A stretch of DNA of 64,000 bases. Source: Winogradskyella algicola. GTDB lineage: Bacteria; Bacteroidota; Bacteroidia; Flavobacteriales; Flavobacteriaceae. The notes below the pieces were generated by a model. The model had not been told where the DNA came from, ran no database searches, and was given only the letters and a program-made list of their open reading frames with translations. The position numbers and the translations under genes are program-made. The stretch lies in the NCBI RefSeq assembly GCF_005869935.1, contig NZ_SZQF01000002.1:280608-344607 (forward strand), given 5' to 3'. This document shows positions 1 through 8,613 of this stretch, in pieces (within the stretch, counting starts at the first letter, position 1; every line of letters starts with the position of its first letter).

Positions 1-125
1 GCTGTCTAAAAAGTCTGAAAATCTGTCATTCTGAATTTATTTCAGAATCTTAATAAGCAGATTTTTAGTTTGTTTTAGAATCTGAAACCAGTTCAGATTG
101 ACAAAACACTGACTTTTTAGACAGC
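1..125. repeat. Long imperfect palindrome (MITE/REP-like intergenic element)
   Basis: A perfect 15-bp inverted repeat (GCTGTCTAAAAAGTC at 1-15 and its complement at 111-125) encloses a second, imperfect palindrome: the left interior carries CTGTCATTCTGAA...TTTCAGAATCT and the right interior carries a near reverse complement (AGAATCTGAA...TTCAGATTGACA). The whole stretch could fold into one long hairpin. It lies just downstream of rsmG and could also act as its terminator. The element touches base 1, so its left end may be incomplete. Confidence 0.7.
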
Positions 126-133
126 CTCTTTAT

Positions 134-760
134 TTAGTTATGCTTAAGTGGTAAATGAATCACTTTTTTAGTCTCAAAGAATTCTTCTTCAAAATAATCT
201 GATAATAAATAGGCTTTAACTGTGGTGTATTGCTTTAACTCTTCTGTTAGATCACCACCTTTTAAATACAAAATCCCATTCTTTAATTCATTTCTCTGCT
301 TTTTCGCAGTTTTACCTTTTACCCATTTTGTAAACTCTGGCATAGCTGTAACGGCTCTACTTACAATAAAATCGCAAGTTTCAGTAATAGCCTCTACTCT
401 ACTATGTGTTGTTCTTACATTAGTTAAGTCAATAGCTTCACAAACCGCATTAATAACTTTCAATTTTTTATTAATACTATCTACTAAATGAAATTGACAA
501 TTAGGAAACATAATAGCCAAAGGCACACCAGGAAAACCACCTCCGGTACCAACATCTAAGATTGAGGAACCATCTGCAAACTGTATCACCTTAGCAATAC
601 CGAGAGAATGTAACACATGTCTAAGATAGAGCTCGTCAATATCTTTGCGAGACACCACATTTATTTTTGAATTCCAATCTTTATATAATGCTTCAAGAGC
701 TGCAAATTGTTCAATCTGATGTTCGGTTAAATCAGGAAAATATTTTAGAATTAAATCCAT
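134..760 (-). CDS. rsmG: 16S rRNA (guanine(527)-N7)-methyltransferase RsmG
   Basis: This 208-residue protein has the normal length for RsmG (GidB). It is a cytoplasmic SAM-dependent enzyme that methylates N7 of G527 in the 530 loop of 16S rRNA. The class I methyltransferase glycine motif ILDVGTGGGFPGVPLAI lies near residues 67-83, and the family motif LYLRHVLHSLG lies just before it, near residues 44-54. The ATG start at 760 gives the usual N-terminus. It stands alone on the minus strand, divergent from the desaturase gene. Identification is firm from the motifs and length. Confidence 0.95.
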   Translation of the reverse strand: MDLILKYFPDLTEHQIEQFAALEALYKDWNSKINVVSRKDIDELYLRHVLHSLGIAKVIQFADGSSILDVGTGGGFPGVPLAIMFPNCQFHLVDSINKKLKVINAVCEAIDLTNVRTTHSRVEAITETCDFIVSRAVTAMPEFTKWVKGKTAKKQRNELKNGILYLKGGDLTEELKQYTTVKAYLLSDYFEEEFFETKKVIHLPLKHN

Positions 761-841
761 CTATTACAATTTGTGCAAAAATAACTATTTTAGTGTGCAT
801 AAATTAACGCCTAAGCATAAGGCTTCATTTTATTTATTAAT

Positions 842-849
842 TATCTTTG
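842..849 (+). promoter_or_regulatory. Putative -7 element for the desaturase gene
   Basis: TATCTTTG matches the Bacteroidota -7 consensus TAnnTTTG and lies 51 bases before the desaturase ATG. No clear -33 TTTG is present at the expected distance, so confidence is moderate. Confidence 0.45.
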
Positions 850-900
850 TCAACTTATAATGAAGTTAATCTCATTTCGTTATAAATAAAAAATAGATTT

Positions 901-2001
901 ATGGCTCAACAAACCTTATCATTCTCTCGTGTTGACTCGGCAAAGTTCTTTAGAACTCTAAATAAGCGTGTTAACAATTACTTTAAAGAAAATAACATTA
1001 AACGTACAGGTAACTGGCAATTATGGCTTAAAACGATTGTTATGTTTTCCCTTTTTCTAACACCATATTTTTTATTGCTTACACTAGACATACCTACTTG
1101 GGCTCAAATCTTACTAACAGTGGTTATGGGTGTTGGTATGGCTGGAGTTGGCATGAATGTGATGCATGATGGCAACCATGGTTCTTTTTCTAACAAAGAA
1201 TGGGTAAATCGCCTAATGGGTAGCAGTATTTACATCTTGGCCGGAAATGTTTACAACTGGCAAGTACAGCACAATGTCCTTCACCACACATATACTAATA
1301 TTCATGGGCATGATGAAGATTTAGAAGCTGGAAGAATCCTAAGGTTTTCTGAACACGCAGAATGGCGCAAACACCACAGATTTCAACATTTTTACTCCAT
1401 TTTCTTATATGGATTGCTTACTATCAATTGGGCAATTACAACAGATTTCCAACAAATGAAACGCTACATGAAGCGCAAATTATCATATGGGAAACTACCA
1501 AACCCTATTGTAAATTGGAGTAAGTTGGTGATTTCTAAACTGGTTTACATTGCTATGTGGATTGTTTTACCTATTGTACTTACAGATTTAGCATGGTATG
1601 AGGTTTTAATTGGTTTCTTTATAATGCATTATGTAGCAGGTCTTATACTTAGTGTTGTATTTCAGTTAGCGCATGTTATGGATGAAGCCGAAATGCCGAT
1701 GCCTGAAAAGGATGGTACTATGAAGAATACATGGGCAATTCATCAGCTTAAAACGACTGTTAACTTTGGAGCTAAAAATTGGTTAGTAAACTGGTATACA
1801 GGTGGTTTAAATCATCAGGTAGAGCATCATATTTTCCCTAACATTAGTCATATACACTACGGGAAGATTGCTAAAATTGTAAAGGAGACTGCTAAAGAAT
1901 TTAATTTACCTTACAAAGAATACGAAACCACAAGAAAAGCTATTGCTGCGCATTTTAGATTTTTAAAAGAAATGGGAACGCAACCAGCAATGCAAGCATA
2001 A
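901..2001 (+). CDS. Membrane fatty acid desaturase (acyl-CoA/acyl-lipid type)
   Basis: A 366-residue integral membrane desaturase that would introduce a double bond into fatty acyl chains of phospholipids or acyl-CoA, using a di-iron centre. All three histidine boxes are visible: HDGNH (about residues 90-94), HNVLHH (about 124-129) and HQVEHH (about 304-309). The third box has the Q-x-x-H-H form typical of front-end and acyl-lipid desaturases. Hydrophobic pairs precede the first box and lie near residues 210-260. Regioselectivity cannot be read from the sequence. The gene ends 18 bases before the aminotransferase start, so the two may be co-transcribed. A role in membrane fluidity is likely by family knowledge. 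Confidence 0.9.
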   Translation: MAQQTLSFSRVDSAKFFRTLNKRVNNYFKENNIKRTGNWQLWLKTIVMFSLFLTPYFLLLTLDIPTWAQILLTVVMGVGMAGVGMNVMHDGNHGSFSNKEWVNRLMGSSIYILAGNVYNWQVQHNVLHHTYTNIHGHDEDLEAGRILRFSEHAEWRKHHRFQHFYSIFLYGLLTINWAITTDFQQMKRYMKRKLSYGKLPNPIVNWSKLVISKLVYIAMWIVLPIVLTDLAWYEVLIGFFIMHYVAGLILSVVFQLAHVMDEAEMPMPEKDGTMKNTWAIHQLKTTVNFGAKNWLVNWYTGGLNHQVEHHIFPNISHIHYGKIAKIVKETAKEFNLPYKEYETTRKAIAAHFRFLKEMGTQPAMQA

Positions 2002-2019
2002 TTCTATTACTACTAAAAC

Positions 2020-3204
2020 ATGAACCAACTTTCAGATAGAATTAATAATCTATCGACTTCAGCAACCCTAGCTATGGCTGCAAAAGCCAGAGAACTTAGA
2101 GCAGAGGGTAAAGACATTATTGGATTAAGTCTTGGTGAACCAGATTTTAACACGCCAGATTTTGTAAAAGAAGCTGCAATTAAAGCTGTGGACGACAACT
2201 ACAATAGTTACACACCTGTTGATGGCTATGTAGAACTTAAAGATGCGATTATTACAAAGTTTAAACGTGATAATGGGTTGGACTATTCAAGATCTCAAAT
2301 AGTAGTCTCTACTGGAGCCAAACAAGCTTTGTTTAACATAGCTTCCGTAATGCTTAATGATGGTGATGAAGTTATTTTACCATGCCCTTATTGGGTTAGC
2401 TATGCAGATATCGTAAAATTAAATGGTGGAGTTCCTGTTGAAGTAAAAACAGCGATAAGCAATGATTTTAAAATGACAGCTGATCAATTAAGAGCTGCCA
2501 TTACTCCAAAAACAAAAATGATTTGGTACAGTTCACCTTGTAACCCAAGCGGTTCAGTTTATAGCAAAGATGAGCTTAGAGCCATTGCAGATGTTTTGCA
2601 GGATTTCCCTAATATTCATGTTGTTTCAGATGAAATCTATGAGCATATCAATTTTATTGGAGGTCATCATAGTATGGCTCAGTTTGATGATATGTATGAC
2701 AGAACAATCACTGTAAATGGTGTCTCTAAAGCCTTTGCTATGACAGGTTGGCGAATTGGTTATATTGGTGCACCAGAGTGGATTGCTAGAGCGTGCAATA
2801 AAATGCAAGGACAAGTCACTAGTGGAGCAAACTGTATTGCCCAGCGTGCGGTTATAGCTGCTTTAGAAGCAGATCCTTCTGAAATTCAATACATGATTGA
2901 CGAATTTAAAGAACGTCGTCAATTAATTTTAGGCTTACTTGATGATATTGAAGGTTTTAAAACCAATGAACCAGAAGGTGCTTTTTATGTATTCCCTAAT
3001 GTGTCTTCCTATTTTGGAAAAACCATAAAAGGAAAAACCATAAACAACGCTACTGACATGTCTCTCTTCTTATTGGAAGAAGCTTTAGTAGCCACAGTAA
3101 CCGGTGAAGCTTTTGGTAATCCTGACTGCATACGTATTTCTTATGCTGCTTCACAAGAGCAAATTATCGAAGCAGTTAAAAGGATTAAAGAAGCATTAAG
3201 TTAA
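2020..3204 (+). CDS. aspC: Pyridoxal-phosphate aspartate aminotransferase (class I, subgroup 1b)
   Basis: A 394-residue fold-type I aminotransferase that most likely interconverts aspartate and oxaloacetate with 2-oxoglutarate and glutamate. The PLP-binding lysine is K237 in VNGVSKAFAMTGWRIGYIG. SSPCNPSG (near residue 170) and SDEIYEH (near 205) are cofactor-pocket motifs, and the C-terminal CIRISYAAS supplies the substrate-carboxylate arginine. The N-terminus LSDRINNLSTSATLAMAAKA is typical of the 1b subgroup. A strong hairpin terminator follows. Exact specificity (aspartate versus prephenate or other) is an inference from family resemblance. Confidence 0.88.
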   Translation: MNQLSDRINNLSTSATLAMAAKARELRAEGKDIIGLSLGEPDFNTPDFVKEAAIKAVDDNYNSYTPVDGYVELKDAIITKFKRDNGLDYSRSQIVVSTGAKQALFNIASVMLNDGDEVILPCPYWVSYADIVKLNGGVPVEVKTAISNDFKMTADQLRAAITPKTKMIWYSSPCNPSGSVYSKDELRAIADVLQDFPNIHVVSDEIYEHINFIGGHHSMAQFDDMYDRTITVNGVSKAFAMTGWRIGYIGAPEWIARACNKMQGQVTSGANCIAQRAVIAALEADPSEIQYMIDEFKERRQLILGLLDDIEGFKTNEPEGAFYVFPNVSSYFGKTIKGKTINNATDMSLFLLEEALVATVTGEAFGNPDCIRISYAASQEQIIEAVKRIKEALS

Positions 3205-3230
3205 GCCTACCGATAACGTTTTAAAAAAAA

Positions 3231-3266
3231 GCTATAATTCTTAAAAGATGAATTATAGCTTTTTTT
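3231..3266. terminator. Rho-independent terminator after aspC
   Basis: GCTATAATTC - loop TTAAAAGAT - GAATTATAGC, preceded by an A-run and followed by a T-run. It could terminate both strands, serving aspC and the convergent minus-strand small gene. Confidence 0.85.
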
Positions 3267-3302
3267 ATGATGCCAATAGCATCCAAACCAAAGTTTTATT
3301 TT

Positions 3303-3572
3303 TTAATACGTTAAGAGTTCTACTATACCACCTCTTGAAGCAAGAAAAACAGCTACGAGAATAAAAAATAGAATTGCTGTTACCACCATTACTTTTGCCA
3401 TTCTAAGCCTATGTTCCTCCTGCATGCGTCTAGCAATAATACTTAGTTCCTTGTTAGAAGCTTTCGGTAAGTTATACTCTGTTTTTCTGGTATTTTTTTT
3501 ACTACCTAGAGTATTTTTAAGTTTTTCTCTTTTAGAAAGCAAACTTAGATTATTTTTAATACTGGTTGACAT
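3303..3572 (-). CDS. Small single-pass membrane protein of unknown function
   Basis: Translation from the ATG at 3572 gives 89 residues (MSTSIKNN...). A longer form could start at 3587, but a perfect AGGAGG (complement of 3577-3582) sits just upstream of the inner ATG and favours it. The N-terminal two thirds are basic and polar, with a probable helix (ELSIIARRMQEEHRLRMAK). One hydrophobic segment near residues 63-82 (VMVVTAILFFILVAVFLAS) should span the inner membrane, followed by a short tail. I do not recognise a family. The next gene upstream on the same strand is another small protein ending in a membrane segment. Confidence 0.6.
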   Translation of the reverse strand: MSTSIKNNLSLLSKREKLKNTLGSKKNTRKTEYNLPKASNKELSIIARRMQEEHRLRMAKVMVVTAILFFILVAVFLASRGGIVELLTY

Positions 3573-3707
3573 ATATCCTCCTGACATAACTTCTTACTTT
3601 TAAATTAAGGTACAGAGCATTAACATTATATCTATATACATGTTAATAGAGATAAAAGGCATTTTTAAAAATGCCAGTTAGAGTTCAGAAACTAGAGTGA
3701 ATATATT

Positions 3708-3956
3708 TTAGAAAATAGCGATTAAAGCTATAACGAATACAGACAATTTTAATATAGCTGCAACGTGGTCTACTTTACGCAATTGTGAAGACTTAATACG
3801 CTGTCTAATTCCGAAAACAGATTTTGTTGTAGACTTGCTAAAGTTGTGCTTCACAATAGATTTGTAATTAGAATTTAACAAACCGTTTGTTGTGTAATGC
3901 GATACCGCAATGGGTTCTGGTACAGATTCTAATTCTTGATTTAATACTAATTCCAT
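3708..3956 (-). CDS. Small C-tail-anchored hypothetical protein
   Basis: 82 residues with a polar N-terminal region (MELVLNQELESVPEP) and a basic middle rich in K, R and S. A hydrophobic C-terminus (about 65-82, VAAILKLSVFVIALIAIF) looks like a tail anchor. No family is recognised. It lies 135 bases upstream of the other small membrane protein on the same strand, with a non-coding gap between, so a shared transcript is possible but not shown. Coding status rests on the ATG start, residue composition and the terminal hydrophobic segment. Confidence 0.55.
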   Translation of the reverse strand: MELVLNQELESVPEPIAVSHYTTNGLLNSNYKSIVKHNFSKSTTKSVFGIRQRIKSSQLRKVDHVAAILKLSVFVIALIAIF

Positions 3957-4120
3957 GATTGATAATTTTTAATTGGTTACGCAAATATGACGCAACAGAA
4001 ATAAAAATGTTACAAGTAGTATCTCAACAACAGCTTGATTTAGAGCACATAAAACTCAAAAAACAATAGTAAAATTATAGGCTAGCTAAATTTTAAAAAA
4101 AATTAAAAATTTTTGAAATT

Positions 4121-5623
4121 TTATCTGTTTCTCCAGAAAAAAGGAGTCAAAATTATAAGCACTGTGAACAATTCTAATCGACCAATCAGCATTAAAAATG
4201 ACGCCCACCATTTCCCTAAAGGTGGTAATGCAGCATAATTATTTACAGGTCCAAAATCACCGAGTGCAGGCCCTACGTTACCTAAGCTAGAGGCTGACAG
4301 ACCAATGGCAGATTCAAAATCTATCTCAAACATGGAGAATCCTAACCCTCCAATAATAAAGGACAGCATATATAAAATAAAGAACCCTAAGACATTAAAT
4401 ACAATGTCTTTAGAAACTGATTTTGTATTATATCGTACAGGCAAAATAGCATTAGGATGTAATGAGCGTTTAAATTCTAAAAAACCATTTTTAATTAAAA
4501 TTAAATGACGTACAACCTTAACACCTCCAGAGGTACTACCTGCAGAACCTCCCAAGAACATTAACCCAAAGAAGAATACCGTTAAAAATGGTGTCCACAT
4601 GGTATAATCTGCCGACACAAATCCTGTTGTTGTAACTACTGCTAATACCTGAAATAAAGCATGTCTAAAAGCACTTTCACCTTCACCTAAAACCATTGGA
4701 TGCGCAATGGTAGACTGAGACACATCTGCTCTAAAATAAATTAAAACCGCAGCGATAATGGTAAAAATCGATATGAATTTAAAATATAATTTAAACTCAT
4801 CATCCTTAATAATTTTGGTAACATTACCTTTAAAAAGGTAGTAACTCAGTACAAAATTTGTACCAGCTAAAAACATAAAAAATATGATGATATATTGAAT
4901 TGTTGGATTATCATTCCAATGTGCTATACTTGCATTTTTAGTTGAAAAACCTCCTGTGGATAATGTACTTAATGCATGGTTAATAGCATCAAAAAAAGAC
5001 ATGCCTGCTACTTGCAAAAGAATTGTCTCGGCAACAGTGTAACCAAAGTATATAAGCCATAAGCGTTTTGCAGTGTCTGTGATTCTTGGGTGTAATTTAT
5101 CACCACCAGGTCCTGGTGCCTCAGCTGCAAAAAGCTGCATACCACCTACTCCTAATAACGGTAAAATGGCAATAGCAAGTACAATGATTCCCATACCACC
5201 TATCCAATGGGTCATACTTCTCCAAAACAAAACACCTTCAGGAAGTATTTCTATATCATTAAGTATACTGGCACCAGTTGTCGTGTAGCCAGACATGGTT
5301 TCAAAAAACGCTTCAGTAAATGTAGGAATGGATTCTGTTGCCATGTAAGGCAATGTACCTGTTAGCGACATTACAATCCAACCAAAGGCTACAACAATAT
5401 AACCTTCGCGTTTGTTCATCTCTTTACTGTGATTTTTTGTGCCATACATGGCGACACCACCTATGAGCAAAGTAGATAAACTAGCTAAAAATAAATTTAA
5501 GGTTACACCATCTTTGTATATTAGACTGATAAGCGTGGCCAACATCATAAAACCACCATTGAAAAGCAATAGCAATCCAAAAAAATGGAAAATGATTTTA
5601 TAATTTAGTCGAATTCTAGACAT
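4121..5623 (-). CDS. trkH: Trk-type potassium uptake membrane subunit TrkH
   Basis: A 500-residue polytopic inner-membrane protein of the TrkH/KtrB superfamily, the pore of a K+ uptake system. Selectivity-filter regions of the repeated M-P-M units are visible: SGYTTTGASIL (near 110), ALSTLSTGGFST (near 220), VVTTTGFVSADY (near 330) and SASSLGNVGPALGDFGP (near 445). These conserved glycines line the pore. The length matches bacterial TrkH. It lies directly downstream of trkA (8-base gap), so the membrane and gating subunits form an operon with trkA first. Confidence 0.95.
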   Translation of the reverse strand: MSRIRLNYKIIFHFFGLLLLFNGGFMMLATLISLIYKDGVTLNLFLASLSTLLIGGVAMYGTKNHSKEMNKREGYIVVAFGWIVMSLTGTLPYMATESIPTFTEAFFETMSGYTTTGASILNDIEILPEGVLFWRSMTHWIGGMGIIVLAIAILPLLGVGGMQLFAAEAPGPGGDKLHPRITDTAKRLWLIYFGYTVAETILLQVAGMSFFDAINHALSTLSTGGFSTKNASIAHWNDNPTIQYIIIFFMFLAGTNFVLSYYLFKGNVTKIIKDDEFKLYFKFISIFTIIAAVLIYFRADVSQSTIAHPMVLGEGESAFRHALFQVLAVVTTTGFVSADYTMWTPFLTVFFFGLMFLGGSAGSTSGGVKVVRHLILIKNGFLEFKRSLHPNAILPVRYNTKSVSKDIVFNVLGFFILYMLSFIIGGLGFSMFEIDFESAIGLSASSLGNVGPALGDFGPVNNYAALPPLGKWWASFLMLIGRLELFTVLIILTPFFWRNR

Positions 5624-5631
5624 AATACTAA

Positions 5632-6981
5632 TTACGAGAAAAAGGCCTCTACTTCAGAAATAGAACGTGGCAAACAACAGACTACAACTCTATCTCCAGC
5701 CTCAATTTTAAAGCTTCCCAAAGGAATCATACCTTCTCCATCTCTAATAACACCGCCGAAGATAGCCGATCTTGGAAAATTTAAATCCTTAATAAGTCTA
5801 TTTGTAATTTTAGAATTAGGCTTCACCACAAATTCTAACAATTCTGCATTCATATTAGTAAGCTTGGTCATGGCTACAACCTCACCCTTTCTTATGTACC
5901 TAAATATGTTGTTTGCCGCAAGTAATTTTTTATTGATGAGGGTATCTATACCTATAGATTGAGATAGCTGGTAATAGTCCATATTTTCAACCAAGGCAAT
6001 TGTTTTTCTTACCCCTTTTGACTTTGCTAATAAACACGACATGATATTAGTTTCAGAATTACCAGTTACTGAGATAAAAGCATCCATGTCGTTAATATTT
6101 TCCTCATCTAAAATCTCAACGTTTCTTCCGTCTCCACATATAATTAAAGCGTTAGGCAGTCTATCTGCTAAATCTTCAGCAAGCGGCTTTTTACTTTCTA
6201 CAAGTTTTACTTTAAACTTGCTTTTGCAAAGGTCTCTTGCAGTTTTGTAACCGATTTTACTTCCGCCGAGAATCATTACATTCTTAATCTCAGACTTAAC
6301 CTTACCTGAAAGTTCAAATAATTCGGCGTCACCACCTGCAGAAGTCATAAATACTACTTTATCTCCTTCTTTAAATTGTGTATCACCACGTGGAATAATA
6401 GTATATTGAGTTCCGTATCGTTGAATTGCAATTGGAATAAAATGCAATTCTGAATAAAGTTCTGCCGCTTCCTTTACCGTCTTACCAACAAACTTTGCAG
6501 TTCTAGAAAGTCTTAAACCCAACATTGTTAATGCACCTCCTTCAAACTCATAAGTATCGTTAAAACCGTACTGATTTAATAAAAGTTCAATTTCTGATGC
6601 TGCTAGAGACTCTGGTGAAATCAACTCGTCTATGCCAAATTGAGAAAACCCAATAGTTTCCTTTTCATCAATAAATTCTGTATTGGATATTCGTGCAATT
6701 GTACGCTGAGCGCCTAATTGTTTTGCTAGCACACATGCTGTAATATTTGTAGTTTCAGACGATGTAACTGCTATAAATAGTTCTACCGAATCTATACGCG
6801 CTTCTCTTAAAATAGCAATAGATGTGGCGTCTCCTTTAATGGTTTTTATATCCAGATGCTCACCTGCATAGGTCAGGTTATCCTTTTTTGTATCTATAAG
6901 TGTTATCTCTTGCGACTCGTAGGATAGTAATTTTGCCAAATGAAATCCTACCTCTCCTGCACCTGCGATAATTATTTTCAT
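5632..6981 (-). CDS. trkA: Trk potassium system NAD(H)-binding regulatory subunit TrkA
   Basis: 449 residues in the duplicated RCK arrangement of TrkA: an N-terminal Rossmann domain (MKIIIAGAGEVGFHLAKLL, residues 1-19), a first TrkA-C domain (near 145-220), a second Rossmann domain (NVMILGGSKIGYKTARDL, near 233-250) and a second TrkA-C domain (near 370-449). The cytoplasmic protein forms a ring under TrkH and gates it in response to nucleotides. Its ATG is 26 bases from a good minus-strand -7 element, and trkH follows at once. Confidence 0.95.
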   Translation of the reverse strand: MKIIIAGAGEVGFHLAKLLSYESQEITLIDTKKDNLTYAGEHLDIKTIKGDATSIAILREARIDSVELFIAVTSSETTNITACVLAKQLGAQRTIARISNTEFIDEKETIGFSQFGIDELISPESLAASEIELLLNQYGFNDTYEFEGGALTMLGLRLSRTAKFVGKTVKEAAELYSELHFIPIAIQRYGTQYTIIPRGDTQFKEGDKVVFMTSAGGDAELFELSGKVKSEIKNVMILGGSKIGYKTARDLCKSKFKVKLVESKKPLAEDLADRLPNALIICGDGRNVEILDEENINDMDAFISVTGNSETNIMSCLLAKSKGVRKTIALVENMDYYQLSQSIGIDTLINKKLLAANNIFRYIRKGEVVAMTKLTNMNAELLEFVVKPNSKITNRLIKDLNFPRSAIFGGVIRDGEGMIPLGSFKIEAGDRVVVCCLPRSISEVEAFFS

Positions 6982-7007
6982 CTATGTTTTTATTCAAAAT
7001 AAACATA

Positions 7008-7015
7008 CAAATATA
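7008..7015 (-). promoter_or_regulatory. Putative -7 element for trkA-trkH
   Basis: CAAATATA on the plus strand reads TATATTTG on the minus strand, a match to TAnnTTTG placed 26 bases upstream of the trkA ATG. A -33 TTTG at the standard spacing is not evident. Confidence 0.5.
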
Positions 7016-7141
7016 GTAAGAAGTAATAAGTTAATACGTTTCAAAGCTTTAAACTTAACACCTATGGCTAACTATTAACATTTAAAGAAATATTTCATTT
7101 GTGAATTATGGATTGTGAATTTTCAAACAAAAAATTTCACG

Positions 7142-7149
7142 TATTTTTG
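7142..7149 (+). promoter_or_regulatory. Putative -7 element for menG-porT
   Basis: TATTTTTG matches TAnnTTTG and lies 13 bases before the ATG at 7163. Transcription would begin only a few bases before this ATG. That argues against the longer reading frame starting at 7115 and supports MAEKVKPYK as the true N-terminus. Confidence 0.55.
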
Positions 7150-7162
7150 CAAAAAAATTTTA

Positions 7163-7894
7163 ATGGCCGAAAAAGTTAAACCATACAAAAACAGTAACGC
7201 TTCTAAAAAAGAACAGGTTACCGAAATGTTTGATACCATTTCTAATGAATACGATGGACTGAATCGTGTTATTTCCTTTGGTATTGACGTAAAATGGCGA
7301 AATAAAGTCGTTAAAATTGTTAGCCAAAAACAGCCAGAAAATATTTTAGATATTGCCACTGGCACAGGTGATTTAGCCATTAACCTTGCCTCAACCAATG
7401 CTAAAGAAATTATTGGTTTAGATATTAGCAATGGTATGCTTGAAGTGGGCAGAAAAAAAATAGTTACAAAAAAATTAGAGAATATTATCTCGATGGTAAT
7501 TGGAGACTCTGAGAATTTACCTTTTGGTGACAATACCTTTGACGCCATAACGGTTGCTTTTGGTATAAGAAATTTTGAAAATCTAGAAAAGGGACTTTCA
7601 GAGATATTAAGAGTGTTAAAGCCTAACGGAATTTTTGTTATTTTAGAAACTTCGGTACCAACAAATCCAATTTATAAATTTGGGTATAATATCTACTCTA
7701 AATTTATATTACCAACTATTGGAAAATTATTTTCAAAAGACAAAATAGCTTATAACTATTTAAGCGAATCAGCTTCGGTTTTTCCTTATGGTGAGGAACT
7801 AAACAATATTTTGAGAAAAATTGGGTTTATTAATGTCGAAGATAAACCACAAACCATGGGTGTGGCAACAATATATACAGCATCTAAAGCATAG
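7163..7894 (+). CDS. menG: Demethylmenaquinone methyltransferase MenG/UbiE
   Basis: A 243-residue SAM-dependent methyltransferase for the last step of menaquinone synthesis (demethylmenaquinone to menaquinone). Flavobacteria use menaquinone, so the MenG role is preferred over UbiE. Visible family motifs are the N-terminal [20 protein letters not shown] (UbiE signature 1 region), the SAM-binding [16 protein letters not shown], and the central [15 protein letters not shown] (signature 2). The start at 7163 was chosen because a promoter box lies inside the longer frame. It is followed 2 bases later by porT, a pairing familiar from Flavobacteriaceae. Confidence 0.95.
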   Translation: MAEKVKPYKNSNASKKEQVTEMFDTISNEYDGLNRVISFGIDVKWRNKVVKIVSQKQPENILDIATGTGDLAINLASTNAKEIIGLDISNGMLEVGRKKIVTKKLENIISMVIGDSENLPFGDNTFDAITVAFGIRNFENLEKGLSEILRVLKPNGIFVILETSVPTNPIYKFGYNIYSKFILPTIGKLFSKDKIAYNYLSESASVFPYGEELNNILRKIGFINVEDKPQTMGVATIYTASKA

Positions 7895-7896
7895 TT

Positions 7897-8613
7897 ATGA
7901 AGAAAATCCTAGTTTTCTTAACATTTATAATGGCATCTCAATTAGCAACTGCACAATTATTTACCAAGGAAAAGGTTGCTAATAATATTGACAATTTGGA
8001 CCAAAAGTTTTTGTCTTGGGGCTATTTCTTAGGGTTTAATCAATACGATTTTAAGTTTGAGTATGAACAAAATCTTGATGATATCTTAGTTGACAATACG
8101 TTTGGGTTTCATCTTGGTCTTATTGGAGACATGCGTATTAATAACTATATGAATTTGAGATTAGAGCCTGGTGTTTTCTTTACTACCAGAAATTTAATGT
8201 ATAACCAAAGTTATTTTGAGGGCACCGATTTTAACGACTCTGACTTATTACGAGAAGTAAAATCTACTTACATTCATATTCCTTTACTATTAAAGGTTTC
8301 TACAAAACGGATTAATAATTTTAAGCCCTTTATAGTTGGTGGTTTTTCAACAGCATTAAATCTCTCTAGTAACCAAGACAATCCTGACGACAATAGTGCT
8401 GGTGAGTTTAGAATGAAAAAAAACATGTATTTCTACGAAATTGGTTTTGGAATAGACTTATACCTGCTTTACTTTAAGTTTACCCCTTCAATTCGTGGTG
8501 TTTTTGCTATAAATGATGAAATTGTAAGAGATGCCGACCCAAATAGTCCTTGGACCGGTAATGTTGCTAAAATGCAAACTAGGGGTATTTTTATAAACTT
8601 TACATTTCAATAG
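7897..8613 (+). CDS. porT: PorT/SprT-family outer-membrane barrel of the type IX secretion system
   Basis: 238 residues with a signal peptide (MKKILVFLTFIMASQLATAQ) and a beta-barrel pattern of alternating aromatic residues ending in FINFTFQ. Length, N-terminal sequence after the signal peptide and position right after menG match PorT/SprT. That protein is required for T9SS secretion and, in gliding species, for motility adhesin export. The three T9SS cargo proteins at 48.8-58.3 kb would depend on this system. The stop overlaps the 3' end of the convergent RNA methylase gene by 14 bases. Confidence 0.85.
   Translation: MKKILVFLTFIMASQLATAQLFTKEKVANNIDNLDQKFLSWGYFLGFNQYDFKFEYEQNLDDILVDNTFGFHLGLIGDMRINNYMNLRLEPGVFFTTRNLMYNQSYFEGTDFNDSDLLREVKSTYIHIPLLLKVSTKRINNFKPFIVGGFSTALNLSSNQDNPDDNSAGEFRMKKNMYFYEIGFGIDLYLLYFKFTPSIRGVFAINDEIVRDADPNSPWTGNVAKMQTRGIFINFTFQ

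Noticed and set aside
4305..5288. Plus-strand frames opposite trkH (and similar frames opposite aspC, tamL, wzx, murA and the adhesin genes)
   Set aside because: They are antisense shadows of strongly conserved genes, with no own signals or family resemblance.
7115..7162. Longer MenG N-terminus starting at 7115
   Set aside because: A TATTTTTG promoter box lies within it and the extra residues have no family similarity; the start at 7163 is preferred.
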